Positions 47,300 to 58,161 of a stretch of DNA of 64,000 nucleotides are shown here, one piece after another (position 1 is the first letter of the stretch; each line of letters begins with the position of its first letter). Origin of the DNA: Endocalyx cinctus (Eukaryota > Ascomycota > Sordariomycetes > Amphisphaeriales > Apiosporaceae); assembly GCA_001600455.1 (NCBI GenBank), contig BCKC01000005.1:2976001-3040000 (forward strand), in the 5' to 3' direction. The position numbers were made by a program, and so were the translations under genes. The notes below the pieces were generated by a model. The model did not search any database, was not told where the DNA came from, and was given only the letters and a program-made list of their open reading frames with translations.

Positions 47300-48446
47300 A
47301 TGGATCCGGAATCAGCAAGTGTGTGTATATTTTAAAATCACGTCTCTCTGGCCTGTCTAACTTTTCCTATTTTTTTTTTTTTTGGTTTAGAACCTCTCCT
47401 TCATCCTCAACAAGCCCCATGACGTGACCTTCTCCTCCCGTCCGGTGCCCACCCTCTCGGACCCGCACGAGGTCCTCGTCGCCGTCAACTACACCGGCAT
47501 CTGCGGCTCGGACGTGCACTACTGGGAGCACGGCGCCATCGGGCACTACGTCGTCAAGGACCCCATGGTCCTCGGGCACGAATCCGCCGGCACCGTCGTC
47601 TCGGTCGGCTCGGCCGTCTCTTCTCTTCGAAAAGGGGACCGCGTCGCCCTCGAACCCGGATACCCGTGCCGCCGCTGCGGGAACTGTCTGGCGGGGAAAT
47701 ATAACCTCTGCCCGGACATGAAGTTCGCCGCGACGCCGCCGTACGACGGGACCTTGACGGGCTTCTGGAAGGCCCCCGACGACTTCTGCTACAAGCTCCC
47801 CGACGCCGTCTCCCTCCAGGAGGGCGCCCTCATGGAACCTCTGGCCGTCGCCGTCCACATCGTGCGCCAGGCGAGCGTCGCGCTCGGCCAGTCCGTCGTC
47901 GTCATGGGCGCCGGGCCCGTCGGCCTCCTGTGCGCCGCCGTCGCGCGCGCGTTCGGCGCCGCCAAGGTCGTCTCGGTCGACATCGTCCCGTCGAAGCTCG
48001 AGTTCGCCGCGTCGTTCTGCTCGACCCACACGTACGTCAGCCAGCGGATCCCGGCCGAGGAGAACGCGGCCAAGATCATCGAGACGGCCGGGTTGGGCGT
48101 CGGGGCCGACGTCGTCATCGACGCGAGCGGCGCCGAGCCGAGCATCCAGACGAGCTTGCACGTCGTGCGCGTCGGAGGCACTTACGTGCAAGGAGGCATG
48201 GGGAAATCCGATATCACTTTCCCCATCATGGCTATGTGTCTCAAAGAGGTGACTGCGAAGGGTAGCTTCCGTTACGGTAGCGGCGATTATAAACTTGCTA
48301 TCGAGCTCGTATCTTCCGGAAGGGTTGACGTCAAGAAGCTTATCTCCGATACTGTGCCATTCAAGGGTGCGGAAGAGGCTTTCAAGAAGGTCAAGCAGGG
48401 AGAGGTCATCAAGATCTTGATTGCGGGTCCTAACGAGAAGGTTTAA
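47300..48446 (+). CDS. xylitol/sorbitol dehydrogenase (Zn-dependent MDR)
   Basis: Exons 47300-47320 (MDPESAS) and 47391-48446 give 358 residues; the intron has donor GTGTGT and acceptor TTTAG. Catalytic zinc ligands are Cys in GICGSDVHYWEHG and His-Glu in VLGHES. The structural zinc lobe PCRRCGNCLAGKYNLC keeps all four Cys. The nucleotide-binding motif is GAGPVG, followed by an acidic residue in VSVDIVPSKL, which favours NAD+ over NADP+. It oxidises xylitol to D-xylulose (or sorbitol to fructose) in pentose catabolism, in the cytosol. Bases 47424-48180 are extremely GC-rich with C-ending codons, whereas 48190-48446 are not. It is convergent with the beta-mannosidase gene, which ends 266 bp away. 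Confidence 0.9.
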
Positions 48447-48711
48447 ATGGTGTATAGATAGGTGAAAGTGGATGGATCATGGTATCTCATTATAGATGAG
48501 GAAATGAGCATTTTATAAAAGATTGGCAACATCAGATTTTTTTCAACTTGAGATTCATTTTGAATATATGATAAAATGGTAATTTCAGCGAGAATGCCTG
48601 ATTTTCTTCATTTTATGAAGTTATTATTCACGTATGAAGACTTCGTAGCCTCTATAATTAGACCGAAGACCTAGAGAAAGACCATGATCTTTTCTCCAAC
48701 CCCCCAAAAAA

Positions 48712-51365
48712 CTAAATCATCCCCAAATACCTAGTCATGAACACCGTGCTTTTATCCGCACCACTAACCTTAATCTTCACATCCTCTCCCGGCACTATAT
48801 CAATCAAGTTATCCTCGAACTTGACCGCGTCATCCTCACATTCGACAGCAACGCCCTTGACAGGTACCTCAGCGCTCACACTCACGTAGGTATTATCGGC
48901 GCTCAGTTCCACCTTGAGCTCTTTAGGTTTGGCGAGATGGAGGTATTTGAGGGGTTCGGGCCAGTTGACGTAACGGGCGAGCTGTTTCTTGCTTTTACCG
49001 TCTAGGATGTAAGAAGCGACGACGGTGCGTCCCTCGTCTCCCTTCTTCGTCACGGGTACCTCCATCGCCACGATTTCGGTCGACTGATTCTTCGGTAACG
49101 TCAGGGTATTCACGACCTTCGAGTACGTCTCCTCCCCGGTCTCGACGTCCCAAGCCTTGACGAGGCAGTCGACGTCTTCGAGGTCCTCTAGCATAAGATT
49201 GCTGCCCCATATCTCGATCTCCGTCTTGACATCAATCTCGACGCGAGTATACTTATTCTTGGGGTGTTTATGCTCGCGACGCGTCATACCGACCGACAAG
49301 GGAGCCATCTCGCGCTTCACCGTGAAGTACGCGTGTTTCGGTCGCAGGTAGTAGTCGCATATGGCCCAGCTCGTGACGGGCCAGCAGTCGTTTATCTGCC
49401 ACACTAGCGCGCCCGCGCAGTATTCCCGACCGGGGCCTTTCCACTGCCGCTTCCAGAGCCGGTAGGCCGAGGCGAGACACTCGGCCTGCATCAGCTGCGT
49501 GCAGTACACGAACTGCTCGAGAGGGTCTGGCGCGTACCTCATGTTCTCTACGAGATACAGCGCGATCCTGCGTTCGTGCCCGTCGGCCTTGTTGTGGAAG
49601 TCGATCGTCGACGACTGCGGATATCTGTCTGGATCGTCCTTCCCTAAGGGGAGGAAGGCGTCGATCGTCTTGACCGAAGGAAACGCTTCCATACCGAATT
49701 CGGAAACAAATCGACCGATCAGTTTGTCGAAGTTTTGATATTTCTCTTGCGAGCCATGCCATACGTTCCACTGATGAATGTCGCCGATGGTAGGGTCGCG
49801 CGTGTCGACGCCTCCCCAAGGACTTCCCGGGTGGTAATAGACCGACGGGCAGAGTTCGTGACAGGCATCGGGGAGGATTTTTTCGTAGATGTAACGTGCG
49901 GGGAAATCAGTTTTTAGCCAGCTCTCGGCGTCGTGATTGCTCTGATCCCAAGTGAGGTTGACGCTCTCAGCGTACTGGTAGTCTTCATTGTTTCCGGCCC
50001 AGATAACGATACTGGGGTGATGTCTGAGCAACTTGACGTTCTCTTCGGCCTCGCGCTGGATCGACTTCAGCAATTCCGGCCACGCAGGGTAGTTAGCGCA
50101 CCCGAACATGAAATCCTGCCACACGAGGACGCCGAGCTCGTCGCAAGCGTCGTAAAAAGCCTGCTCTTCGTAGATACCTCCACCCCACACTCGGATCATA
50201 AACTGATGACCATCAGCCACCAGCTTCACCCAGTCATAGTATCGTTCCTTGCTGATACGGGGGATGAAATTATCCGCAGGAATCCAATCACTTCCTCCGC
50301 AGAATATAGGGATACCATTCACCTCGAAGAAGAAGGATGTACCGGGCTGTTCCTTAAGGGGTCTCTGAACGAGCTCGGCCCTTCGAAGACCGATCTTCTT
50401 GGACATGCTATCTACGTCCTTACCGTCTTCTTGCAGGGTGGCTTTCACCGTGTATAAAGGTTGCTTCCCGTAGCGAACGGGGTACCAGAGCTCGGGATCG
50501 GGTATCATGAACGTAGCGCTCGTACCCGCGTTAATCACCTGCTCTGCCACAGGGTTGTCGCCTAAGCTAATGTCCAAACGAAGCTTCGGCGCTTTTCCTT
50601 CCACCGTCGCGTGGACGATCACATTTGCGCTTTTGAGAGATTTGTCGACATCAATGTCACACCAGAGATCTGAGATCCGAGACTCGTAGATCTCTAGATT
50701 AATAGGTTGCCAGGGGCCACACGTCAACAGGGTCGGTCCCCAATCCCATCCCTATAATAGGAAAATTCACGTTAGACTCTTGAAGCTCGCTCGGTCGGGT
50801 TTCGGTCCAAATCAGGGATGGTAGAGCTTTTTCTTTTACAACTTACCCAATGGTATTGAGACTTCCGAACCGCCAGTCTCGAATTATCACCATTCCAGCA
50901 ACCCCACTTATGATCCGGGTATTTTTCCACCAGCTGCCAACCCCTCAGGTACGCGCTATCGAACGTGATAACGAGTTCATTCTCGTCCTGCAAAACGTCC
51001 GTAACATCAACCCGCTCGGGGATAAACATATTCTCCGTCTCGAGGATAGTCTTCCCGTTCAGCACCACGGTGGCGAAGGTATCCAGGCCGTCGAAGGCCA
51101 GGACGGCCTTGCCGCCGTTTTTGCTAACGGCTGTACGCGACGACGGCGCGGCAAAGGTCGTTTTGTAAACCCAGACGGCCTCGCCGATCCATTGCACGTC
51201 GAGCTCGTTCTTGCCGATGAACGGGTCCGGGATGATCTTGTGCGCTAGCAGATCTAGGTGCACGTTGGTCGGGAATTGGCTGACGGGGAGATATTTGCTG
51301 TCCTCCTTGTCGGCTTGCTTGAATTCCCAATTCTTGTCGATTGGGATCACGGTGCGGGGCTCCAT
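48712..51365 (-). CDS. mndB: beta-mannosidase, GH2, intracellular B type
   Basis: Exons 51365-50847 and 50751-48712 give 852 residues, the usual size of the fungal B-type enzyme. The 95-bp intron joins SQYHW to GWDWGPTLLTCGPW, the conserved GH2 sugar-binding stretch. I start at MEPRTVIP (51365) because the upstream ATG adds unconserved residues. There is no signal peptide. The catalytic acid/base is Glu about 429 in IWAGNNEDYQ. The nucleophile is Glu about 524 in RFVSEFGMEAFP. GGSDWIPADNF and RVWGGGIYEE are further family marks. It removes beta-mannose from the non-reducing end of manno-oligosaccharides released from mannan. Symbol by analogy with Aspergillus. Confidence 0.92.
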
Positions 51366-52991
51366 GATCGGTAAGTACCGGTGGTAACCGCACACGACCT
51401 TGAGTCACGAAGAGAGGAAGAAGGGATTTGAGATACGAAAACGTTGAAGATTAAGTAGGTCACAATCTAAATTTATATGAATATATAAGTGGAAATAGAG
51501 AAAAAATGATCAAGAGAATAGATTTTACAAAATCGTGAACGAGTGCGGAGGTTTGACTCCTCATATAGAAAAACAGAGCTCGACGAATTATATACCTACT
51601 AACCTACTTCCTTAGGTGGTTTACCAAGAGACAGTCGTCGATCGTCACTTACTACACGCCATAGTAGTACAAATAATATCAAGTCGAAATCAGGTCAAAC
51701 ATAGTCTACCCTACTTACTCAACATAGGAAGGTGAAGGTCTCACAAACAACTCAACGGCATACGACGTACCGAGAGAGATCGGAGCTAGTGATGCAAATA
51801 CAGGGGATTCATCAACTAAAGCATTAAGTAGTTAGTAGGCTGGTAGGCAGGTAGGGTAGGGGGGTTGTGAAACCGCATTCAAGGCATTTCGCCTCCTCAC
51901 CTTTATTCTTAAAAAAAGAAGAAGAAATTACATGCATCGTGAAATTTCTTCAGATCTACTTCTCCAATTTTCGTCTCTCCCCTCACGTATCTCGAAACTT
52001 TTACACGATAGAAGTACCCTTATGAGGAGATTTCCATCTTCGTCGCGGAGAGTAGCCGTCCTTGAACCGAAATAGGTTTAGGTCGCAAAGCTTGCCCTGA
52101 AAGCTCATGCAAGTCTTACATTTACCATGCCATGTTCTTACCAACGGCGAAAAAAAAAAAAAAAGTGTGCGGTTGCAAGTGGATGGGTAACCCCTGGCAA
52201 ATAGACCTGGATAACCCCAGTAGCGGTTCGCGGCAGCTACATGGTACAAATATAGAAGTTCTATTTCCTCCTTCATTGGCTGCGCAGGAGCTCGTAGAAC
52301 CTGGATGTCAGGAGATTGATAATGCAGGACGCCAGAAGGAACACCGTCGACCGAGAAGCACGGAACGCGTACGTCCTGGATTTTACGGTCTCTGGTAACC
52401 CGAGCATTGGCGTTGACGGGTGGAGTTTGGTTATTATCGATCGCGGTCGGTCCAGACAGCTTCAAGCAAGCTGCAAGATAATGTCCGATAGTAGTAACAG
52501 TAACACTACGGCTGTATAGGTTTTGTTTGTTCAGCAGATTACAATTAAAGTAGATTCTCAGTTGATTAACTGTTCATTTTTAGTCATTATCTATCAAGGT
52601 GAAATGCCATATCTATTTCACGTTCTTCCTAACAACTGTTCCCTCCGCACAAAACTCTTTATAACAGGAGCCAAAGGCATTTTGAGGCCTCTCGACGATT
52701 AAAAACAAAAGGAATAAGATAGATAGGTATCATTTTGAGGGTTCCATCCACTATTGCGAATCTTCCCGTATCAAACACCCGCCGCCAACTCGTTAAGTAC
52801 CGACCCCGACTGCTCCAGCTTCATTATGTACCATCTCGACTTCTCTCCAGTAGGGCATCTCAATATTAAAAGGTATGTATATCTCCTTATCGAAAAAAAG
52901 AGAAAAAAAAAATCATATCATGTCGTACGTATGTCGAAAATTAGGTATATAGAAGTCGTCCGCGTTGTTCTTTCACCCCCACCACCACTCG
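51366..52991. other. intergenic, nothing recognised
   Basis: Contains the beta-mannosidase promoter and the 3' side of the GTPase gene. Open frames at 52001-52519 overlap on both strands without support. A14 run near 52149. Confidence 0.5.
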
Positions 52992-54380
52992 TCAGCAACA
53001 ATTCCCTCTACCGCGTCCGCGGTTTAATGTGAAGACGTCCTCCCACTCCCTCATGCCGTTACCCCAGCTCAGGGTCCCGCCGGCGCCGCGGCCCCTCCTG
53101 TTTTTCCTCCTCCTCATACCGCCTGCTCCCGCGTCGTCGACCGTCATGCCGCTCTTGATGCTGGCGACGTCGCTCGCGCCCCCGTTTATCCACATGCCGC
53201 CGTCGCCGTACTGGATGCCGCTCATGGGGTCGTCCGGGTCGATCTCGCCGAGCTCTATCTTGGTGAGGATCATGCGCGCGAGCCGGCCGAAGATCTCGTC
53301 CACGCCCTCGCCCGAGTAGGCCGATACTTCCATCGTAACCGGCACGTTGACGCCGCTCGCCCACCGCGACGCTTCCGTGGCCGATACCTCGCGGCCTTCG
53401 GGCGCTACCGTCGCCTTCATCTGCGACCCCAATCCGGTCATCGTCGCGTTGGTGCCCCAAGACGTGCCGTACGGCGCGGATGAACTCACGCTGGAGGGTG
53501 TAGGTGGAGGAACGCTCGTGTCGATGAGGGAGTCGTTTGCGAGGTCTAGTTTATTGCCGACTAATAAAGTAGTCAGGTTCGGAGATGCGAGCGCGCGCGC
53601 GTCGTTGAGGAACGGTGGGAGTCCTCGGAACGAGGAGTGGGAGGTAACGTCGTAGACTAGGATAGCGCCCGCGGCACCTCGGTAATATGATCGCGAAACG
53701 GAACGGAATCTTTCTGTGCCTGCAGTATCCCATAACTATCCCCCAAATGCCAGTCAGTAAACCACCAGCATGAATATGTTCGTTTGGCCCCCAAGTAGCG
53801 ATTACTCAATAGCCCAAACTTGACAGGTGGTGCTCTTTTTTCTTCTGTTTTTTTTCAACTCATACCTGCAACTTTATCCGTTTCCTTCGTGTTCCAGAAC
53901 CGACTTTGATGATCTTGCTTGCAAACTCGACGCCGATAGTTTGCGAGGATAGCACGCGCCATTCATTCTTGACGAAGCGGTGTAGGAGGCAGGACCTAGA
54001 GGCCGAGGGTAAATCGATTAGCAAATTGCTTCATGCGGTATTTCGTTCGTCGATTAAAATCCAATTATTCCCGTCTATCCTTCCTTGATCCAACTCGATC
54101 CGGGGAGTCGTGTGATTTGAATTTCTTTTCTTTTTTTTTTTCTTTTTTTCGGTGTTACAACTCACTTTCCAGTACCGCTAGGACCCAACAAGATTATCTT
54201 TGCTAAGTAATCATACATGCTACCAAGTTCCTAAAATTCCTTCGTATAAGCTATCGATGTCATGTCGTCGCGGAGGGGCTGATAGCGTGGTTGTTATCGG
54301 GGTTTTTTATCGCATACCTGGTCACCCGCAGTACCCGTGCTCTCCTCGCTCGCGGCGGAGGAGCGTCTGGGCCGCGTCAT
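52992..54380 (-). CDS. Rab4-like small GTPase
   Basis: Exons 54380-54318, 54230-54166, 53995-53866 and 53735-52992 give 312 residues; phases agree throughout. G1 is GPSGTGKS (split by intron 2), switch [11 protein letters not shown]3 [11 protein letters not shown]4 [11 protein letters not shown]5 EVSAYSG. The C-terminus GRGRGNCC ends in a double-Cys geranylgeranylation signal. [20 protein letters not shown] is diagnostic of Rab proteins; overall it is nearest to Rab4. The usual catalytic Gln after DTAG is Thr. An insertion of about 50 residues rich in Ser, Thr and Pro separates G4 from G5, and a Gly/Arg-rich tail follows, making the protein about 100 residues longer than typical Rabs. It should act in endosomal recycling. 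Confidence 0.88.
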
Positions 54381-55044
54381 TTCGAAATCTAAGTTTCGGG
54401 TCGATTTGGCTCTCTTGGGAAATCAAAAAACAGAAGTGGTTCTTTTACTCGAGAGAAGACTTGAATATTTGAAAAATTCACATTAATAAGAAGTAAGAAG
54501 AATGGCGATAACAAAACACAAATTATTTCCTTTGCTGTAAGGAAATGCAGTTGAGAGATAGGGAAGTTGCTTGATTGAAAGTGGACCCTATCTCCTGGGG
54601 ATGATCAGTACAATTATCCACCTTTTTTCATAAAAATTAGTAATTGATTCGTTCGTATTTTTATCATGTTACCGTCAAACGTCACATGTTAACATTATTT
54701 CTCTACTCCGTATGTACTGCTCTTTGTCAAGATAACTTTTCGCTTTGTTCTTCTCATCGTAATGAGTAGTATTAATCATATAAGAAAGAGTTCTCAAGAA
54801 CATATATTATATGTACAGTTATTAATATTTAAATATTATAAATTATCTTATAATTGAACCCCTCAAAGAAAGAAAGAAAAAATTAATGTTTGTGGGTTAC
54901 GACAGTGCCAACCCAGTCTAGTAAGACGGGCCTGACGGGCAGACGGGGAGATAATGGAAGAAACACGATTTGTTTTAGTACACATACAGGATCCTCCGGT
55001 CTTTTTTCTTCTTCTAAATTCTTCTAACAACCATTCAGTTATCA
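54381..55044. other. AT-rich intergenic region
   Basis: No supported gene or repeat. It includes the promoter of the Rab-like gene. Confidence 0.5.
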
Positions 55045-56180
55045 TCATATGAGCCCAGACTTCTTTGCTTGAGAGTGGAGATGACGGTAGAGTACATCGG
55101 TGAGTTGTACAGGCTGTGAAATCATAAGTTTATTGATATGATAATGTATATTCGATTTTTGGCTGCATTCGTTATGCGATTCGTCCCGAACCTTAAGTTC
55201 CACCGTTTTGAGAGTCGCTGATAAGTCCGTCGCGTTGATTTTAACGGCCAGAGGGTTTGGTATAGGCCAAAGATCTTTATTATGAAGCGATTGGATAGTC
55301 ATACCCAGCATAGAAGGACCGCAGCCCTCTTCCCACGGACATTTTTTAAGACACCTCGGTCTGTCGCCTCGGAGTAAATTCGTTATCATGGTTTTAAATG
55401 GCCTGAAAAGTGCCTTGATCGTGTGCAAACGAGACTGCGCTATCATTTCTGTGTCCAATGTAAGCCATACAGTAGGTCAGTTTCAAATACACGAGACTAA
55501 AGCTCACCATATATTCCAGGGGGTTCAGATACCCCTCTACACCGCAGTGAGTTATCATCTTCCGACAAATCGGTAGAATTGAAAACCAAAGTCGACACGA
55601 TATTTTTGAAATTAGATTCGTCGCCTAACTCCCAACATATCCAAAGCCTTTCGTGACAAGACTGCGCCCTAATGGAAGTGCCTATATTGTTATGTAAGAA
55701 ATGCACGTTGCGCAGCCATCCTTTCGCCCACGGCTGCAAGAGATGGGTGAGATCATATTTATCGGACAGGACGCATAACCGGTACAGAAAGTGAACGGGA
55801 ATGTCATCTTCGAATCCGGGGATTTTATCAAATCGACTGTGCATGATGTCGAGAAAAAATTTCATCGCTTCGGGATCGTCTTCTGGCAATTTCACCGTCC
55901 ATTCTTTGTCCTCTAGCCTCTTGCTTTCACTGAAATCCCCGTATAAAATCGTCTGCCAGAAGCGGGAAGACCTGGCTACGGTCCTCGAGCAGACTAGAAA
56001 GGTGGTCGCGGGGTTTTGACCCACTTCGAGAGATAGATCCCCATTCTCGTCGATTATAGTCCTGGGTGACTCCTGGCAAACCGTGGTAGATAAATCTGTC
56101 TCGGGACTGTTTGGCTGCGTTCGATCGGAATTTTCGGGACCGGATGAGTTTTCTTGAAGCGAGCTTTCAGATGAATTCAT
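55045..56180 (-). CDS. BTB/POZ domain protein
   Basis: Exons 56180-55508 and 55448-55045 give 358 residues. A polar N-terminal region (about 50 residues, Ser/Glu-rich) is followed by a BTB fold: GDLSLEVG, FLVCSRTVARSSRFWQTILYG, WTVKLPEDDPEAMKFFLDIMHSRF, LYRLCVLSDKYDLTHLLQPW. The exon junction joins PGIY to EMIAQSRL. The C-terminal half contains a short Cys patch (CLKKCPWEEGCG). This architecture belongs to a large Pezizomycotina-specific family with unknown function; BTB domains usually mediate dimerisation or cullin-3 binding, but no adaptor motif is visible. No signal peptide. Confidence 0.82.
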
Positions 56181-56824
56181 GATTCGAACATATACGTTCG
56201 TTTCTTCCGACAGTATTATACTTATTCAACGAGATTCAGCCAGTGTTTGGGATCAAGGCCCCTTTTTTGTTTGAGTTGGGAAGAGAGCATTTATTATGCT
56301 ATCACCTTCACGTAATTCATTCTCACCTCACGTACCAAGCACCACCACCTCCAGAACAGCAAATTAACATTATCGGCAGCACCTTATTAGACCTAGCAGC
56401 TACTTAGTACGAGTGGTAATTCGTCATTTTTGCCTCTGAGTTTCATTATATATGTCTTCTGTGGATCTAGAAGTCTCTCACATCATCGTATTCTACCGCC
56501 ACCCTACCTTGCTGACGGTGGTGAATAAGGTTCAATAAAATGTAGATTCCGGTGATACAAAAATATCAGCTCGGGGGTATTTTTCTTCAGGTCGCCGACT
56601 TAATATGCATTTATCGGCTTCTATATTATCCACTTAAAGGGTATATGTCAGGTACGGGAACCAGGGGCTTTGCTTATTGATCCATTCAACCTCCAAAACA
56701 TCAACCGGAACTCCAATTATAACAGATCCGTATCCTTATATCGCCTAGATAAGAGTCTCAAGACCACCTGAAAACAATTAACTATCAAAGTATTTGATAT
56801 CGATTAGAACAAACTGTATTCATC
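56181..56824. promoter_or_regulatory. divergent intergenic region between BTB and SDR genes
   Basis: The two starts diverge from this 0.64-kb spacer. No specific operator was recognised. Confidence 0.4.
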
Positions 56825-57837
56825 ATGAAAATCGATGGTCGCACATATGTAGTATCTGGCGGGTACGTCATTTAATGAATTCACCCCCTTCCGCCAGCTC
56901 CTCTCTATCACTCTCTATCTCCCTATACCGCTCTTCATCATCCACGTATTCACGTGAATAATTGCGCCACGCTAATAAAAAAAAATATCCGAATTGAAGA
57001 GCATCCGGTCTCGGACAAGCCTGTGTAGAAGAACTATGCAGCTGTGGCGCCAACGTAGCAGTGTTAGATCTGAACGAAGACCTAGGCTCCGAAGTCGTTC
57101 GCCTGGCCTCCACCGGTCGGGGAGAAGCCAAGTTTTTCTTATGTGACGTGCTTGACACCTCCAGCATAGCCACCGCCGTTTCGGGAACGATGGAATGGAC
57201 GCAGAAGACGGGAAAACCTCTCGGGGGCGTCATACCTGCGGCCGGGGTCGGTAATCCTAAGACGGTATGTATATGACATGACGTCACATGAATGTTTAGG
57301 TTTATGTTTATGTCTATGTAGCTTACTAACGGGGAAATCAAGATGCTAGATAGAAACGGTGATGCGTTTAGCCTCGAGTCGTTTGACTTCGTCCTGAACG
57401 TGAACCTGCGCGGGACTATAGATCTGGTGAGGCAGTGTCTCGTGCACCTAGCGAAGGTAGCGCCCGCGGGCGAGGACCAGGAGCGCGGCGTCGTCATTAT
57501 GGTCGCTTCTTGTGCTGCTTTCGACGGGCAGATGGGCCAGGTCGCCTATTCAGCGAGTAAAGGGGCGGTCGCGGCTATGACGTTGCCCATGACGCGAGAC
57601 CTGGCGCGATACGGTATCCGTTGTATGACGATAGCACCTGGCGTTTTTGATTCGAGGATGACCGCTTTGATGCCTAAAAAGTTATTTGATGGCTTAAAAT
57701 CTATTATGGAATTCCCACGTCGCGCGGGAAAGCCAACGGAATTCGCAAAACTAGTGCGGCACGTCATCGAGAATTCTATGCTCAACGGCGCGGTATTACG
57801 GTTAGATGGCGGCTTGAGAATGCCTAGTAAGATTTAA
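56825..57837 (+). CDS. short-chain dehydrogenase, 3-hydroxyacyl-CoA dehydrogenase type-2 (HSD10) like
   Basis: Exons 56825-56862, 57000-57264 and 57343-57837 give 265 residues. The first junction rebuilds the cofactor loop SGGASGLG; both introns end in AAG after CTAAT/TACTAAC branch sites. Asp in VAVLDLNED after strand 2 predicts NAD+. Catalytic Ser lies in MVASCAAF, Tyr/Lys in VAYSASKGA. The C-terminal FPRRAGKPTEFAKLVRHVIENSMLNGAVLRLDGGLRM is the signature of the HSD17B10-type branch. The expected role is the hydroxyacyl-CoA dehydrogenation step of branched-chain amino acid and fatty-acid oxidation, usually mitochondrial, though no targeting peptide is obvious here. Confidence 0.88.
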
Positions 57838-58161
57838 TTACGCCTGGGCATGTTTCACTTTTTTTTCTTCTAGGTCATTTAACAGTTAATCTCATTATGT
57901 GCCTACTATATCCCGCATGCCAGCAGCCTCTGCCGTGAAGACCACGTATGTAAATATAAAGGCAACATCTAACTGAAAACGTTTAACCGAAAAAAAAGGG
58001 AGGGACGCCGAAGCCTAATGGATCTACCTCACCTTGAAACCCAACCTTTAGTCCTAGACAGCCTCTCTTCCATCTTTCTACTCATCATTCCCTAATTGTC
58101 TATGACTAATAGACAAAATCGAGGCAACATTATCTGTCTAATTACCCAGGATTCATCAAGC
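57838..58161. other. short convergent intergenic region
   Basis: 3' regions of the SDR and dsRBD-like genes; nothing else seen. Confidence 0.5.

Noticed and set aside
47367..48191. 274-codon open frame antisense to xylitol dehydrogenase
   Set aside because: It is a by-product of the extreme GC3 of the sense gene; its translation is Arg/Asp/Gly-rich with no family motif.
49268..49819. 183-codon minus-strand frame inside the beta-mannosidase gene
   Set aside because: Out-of-frame shadow of a well-supported GH2 enzyme.
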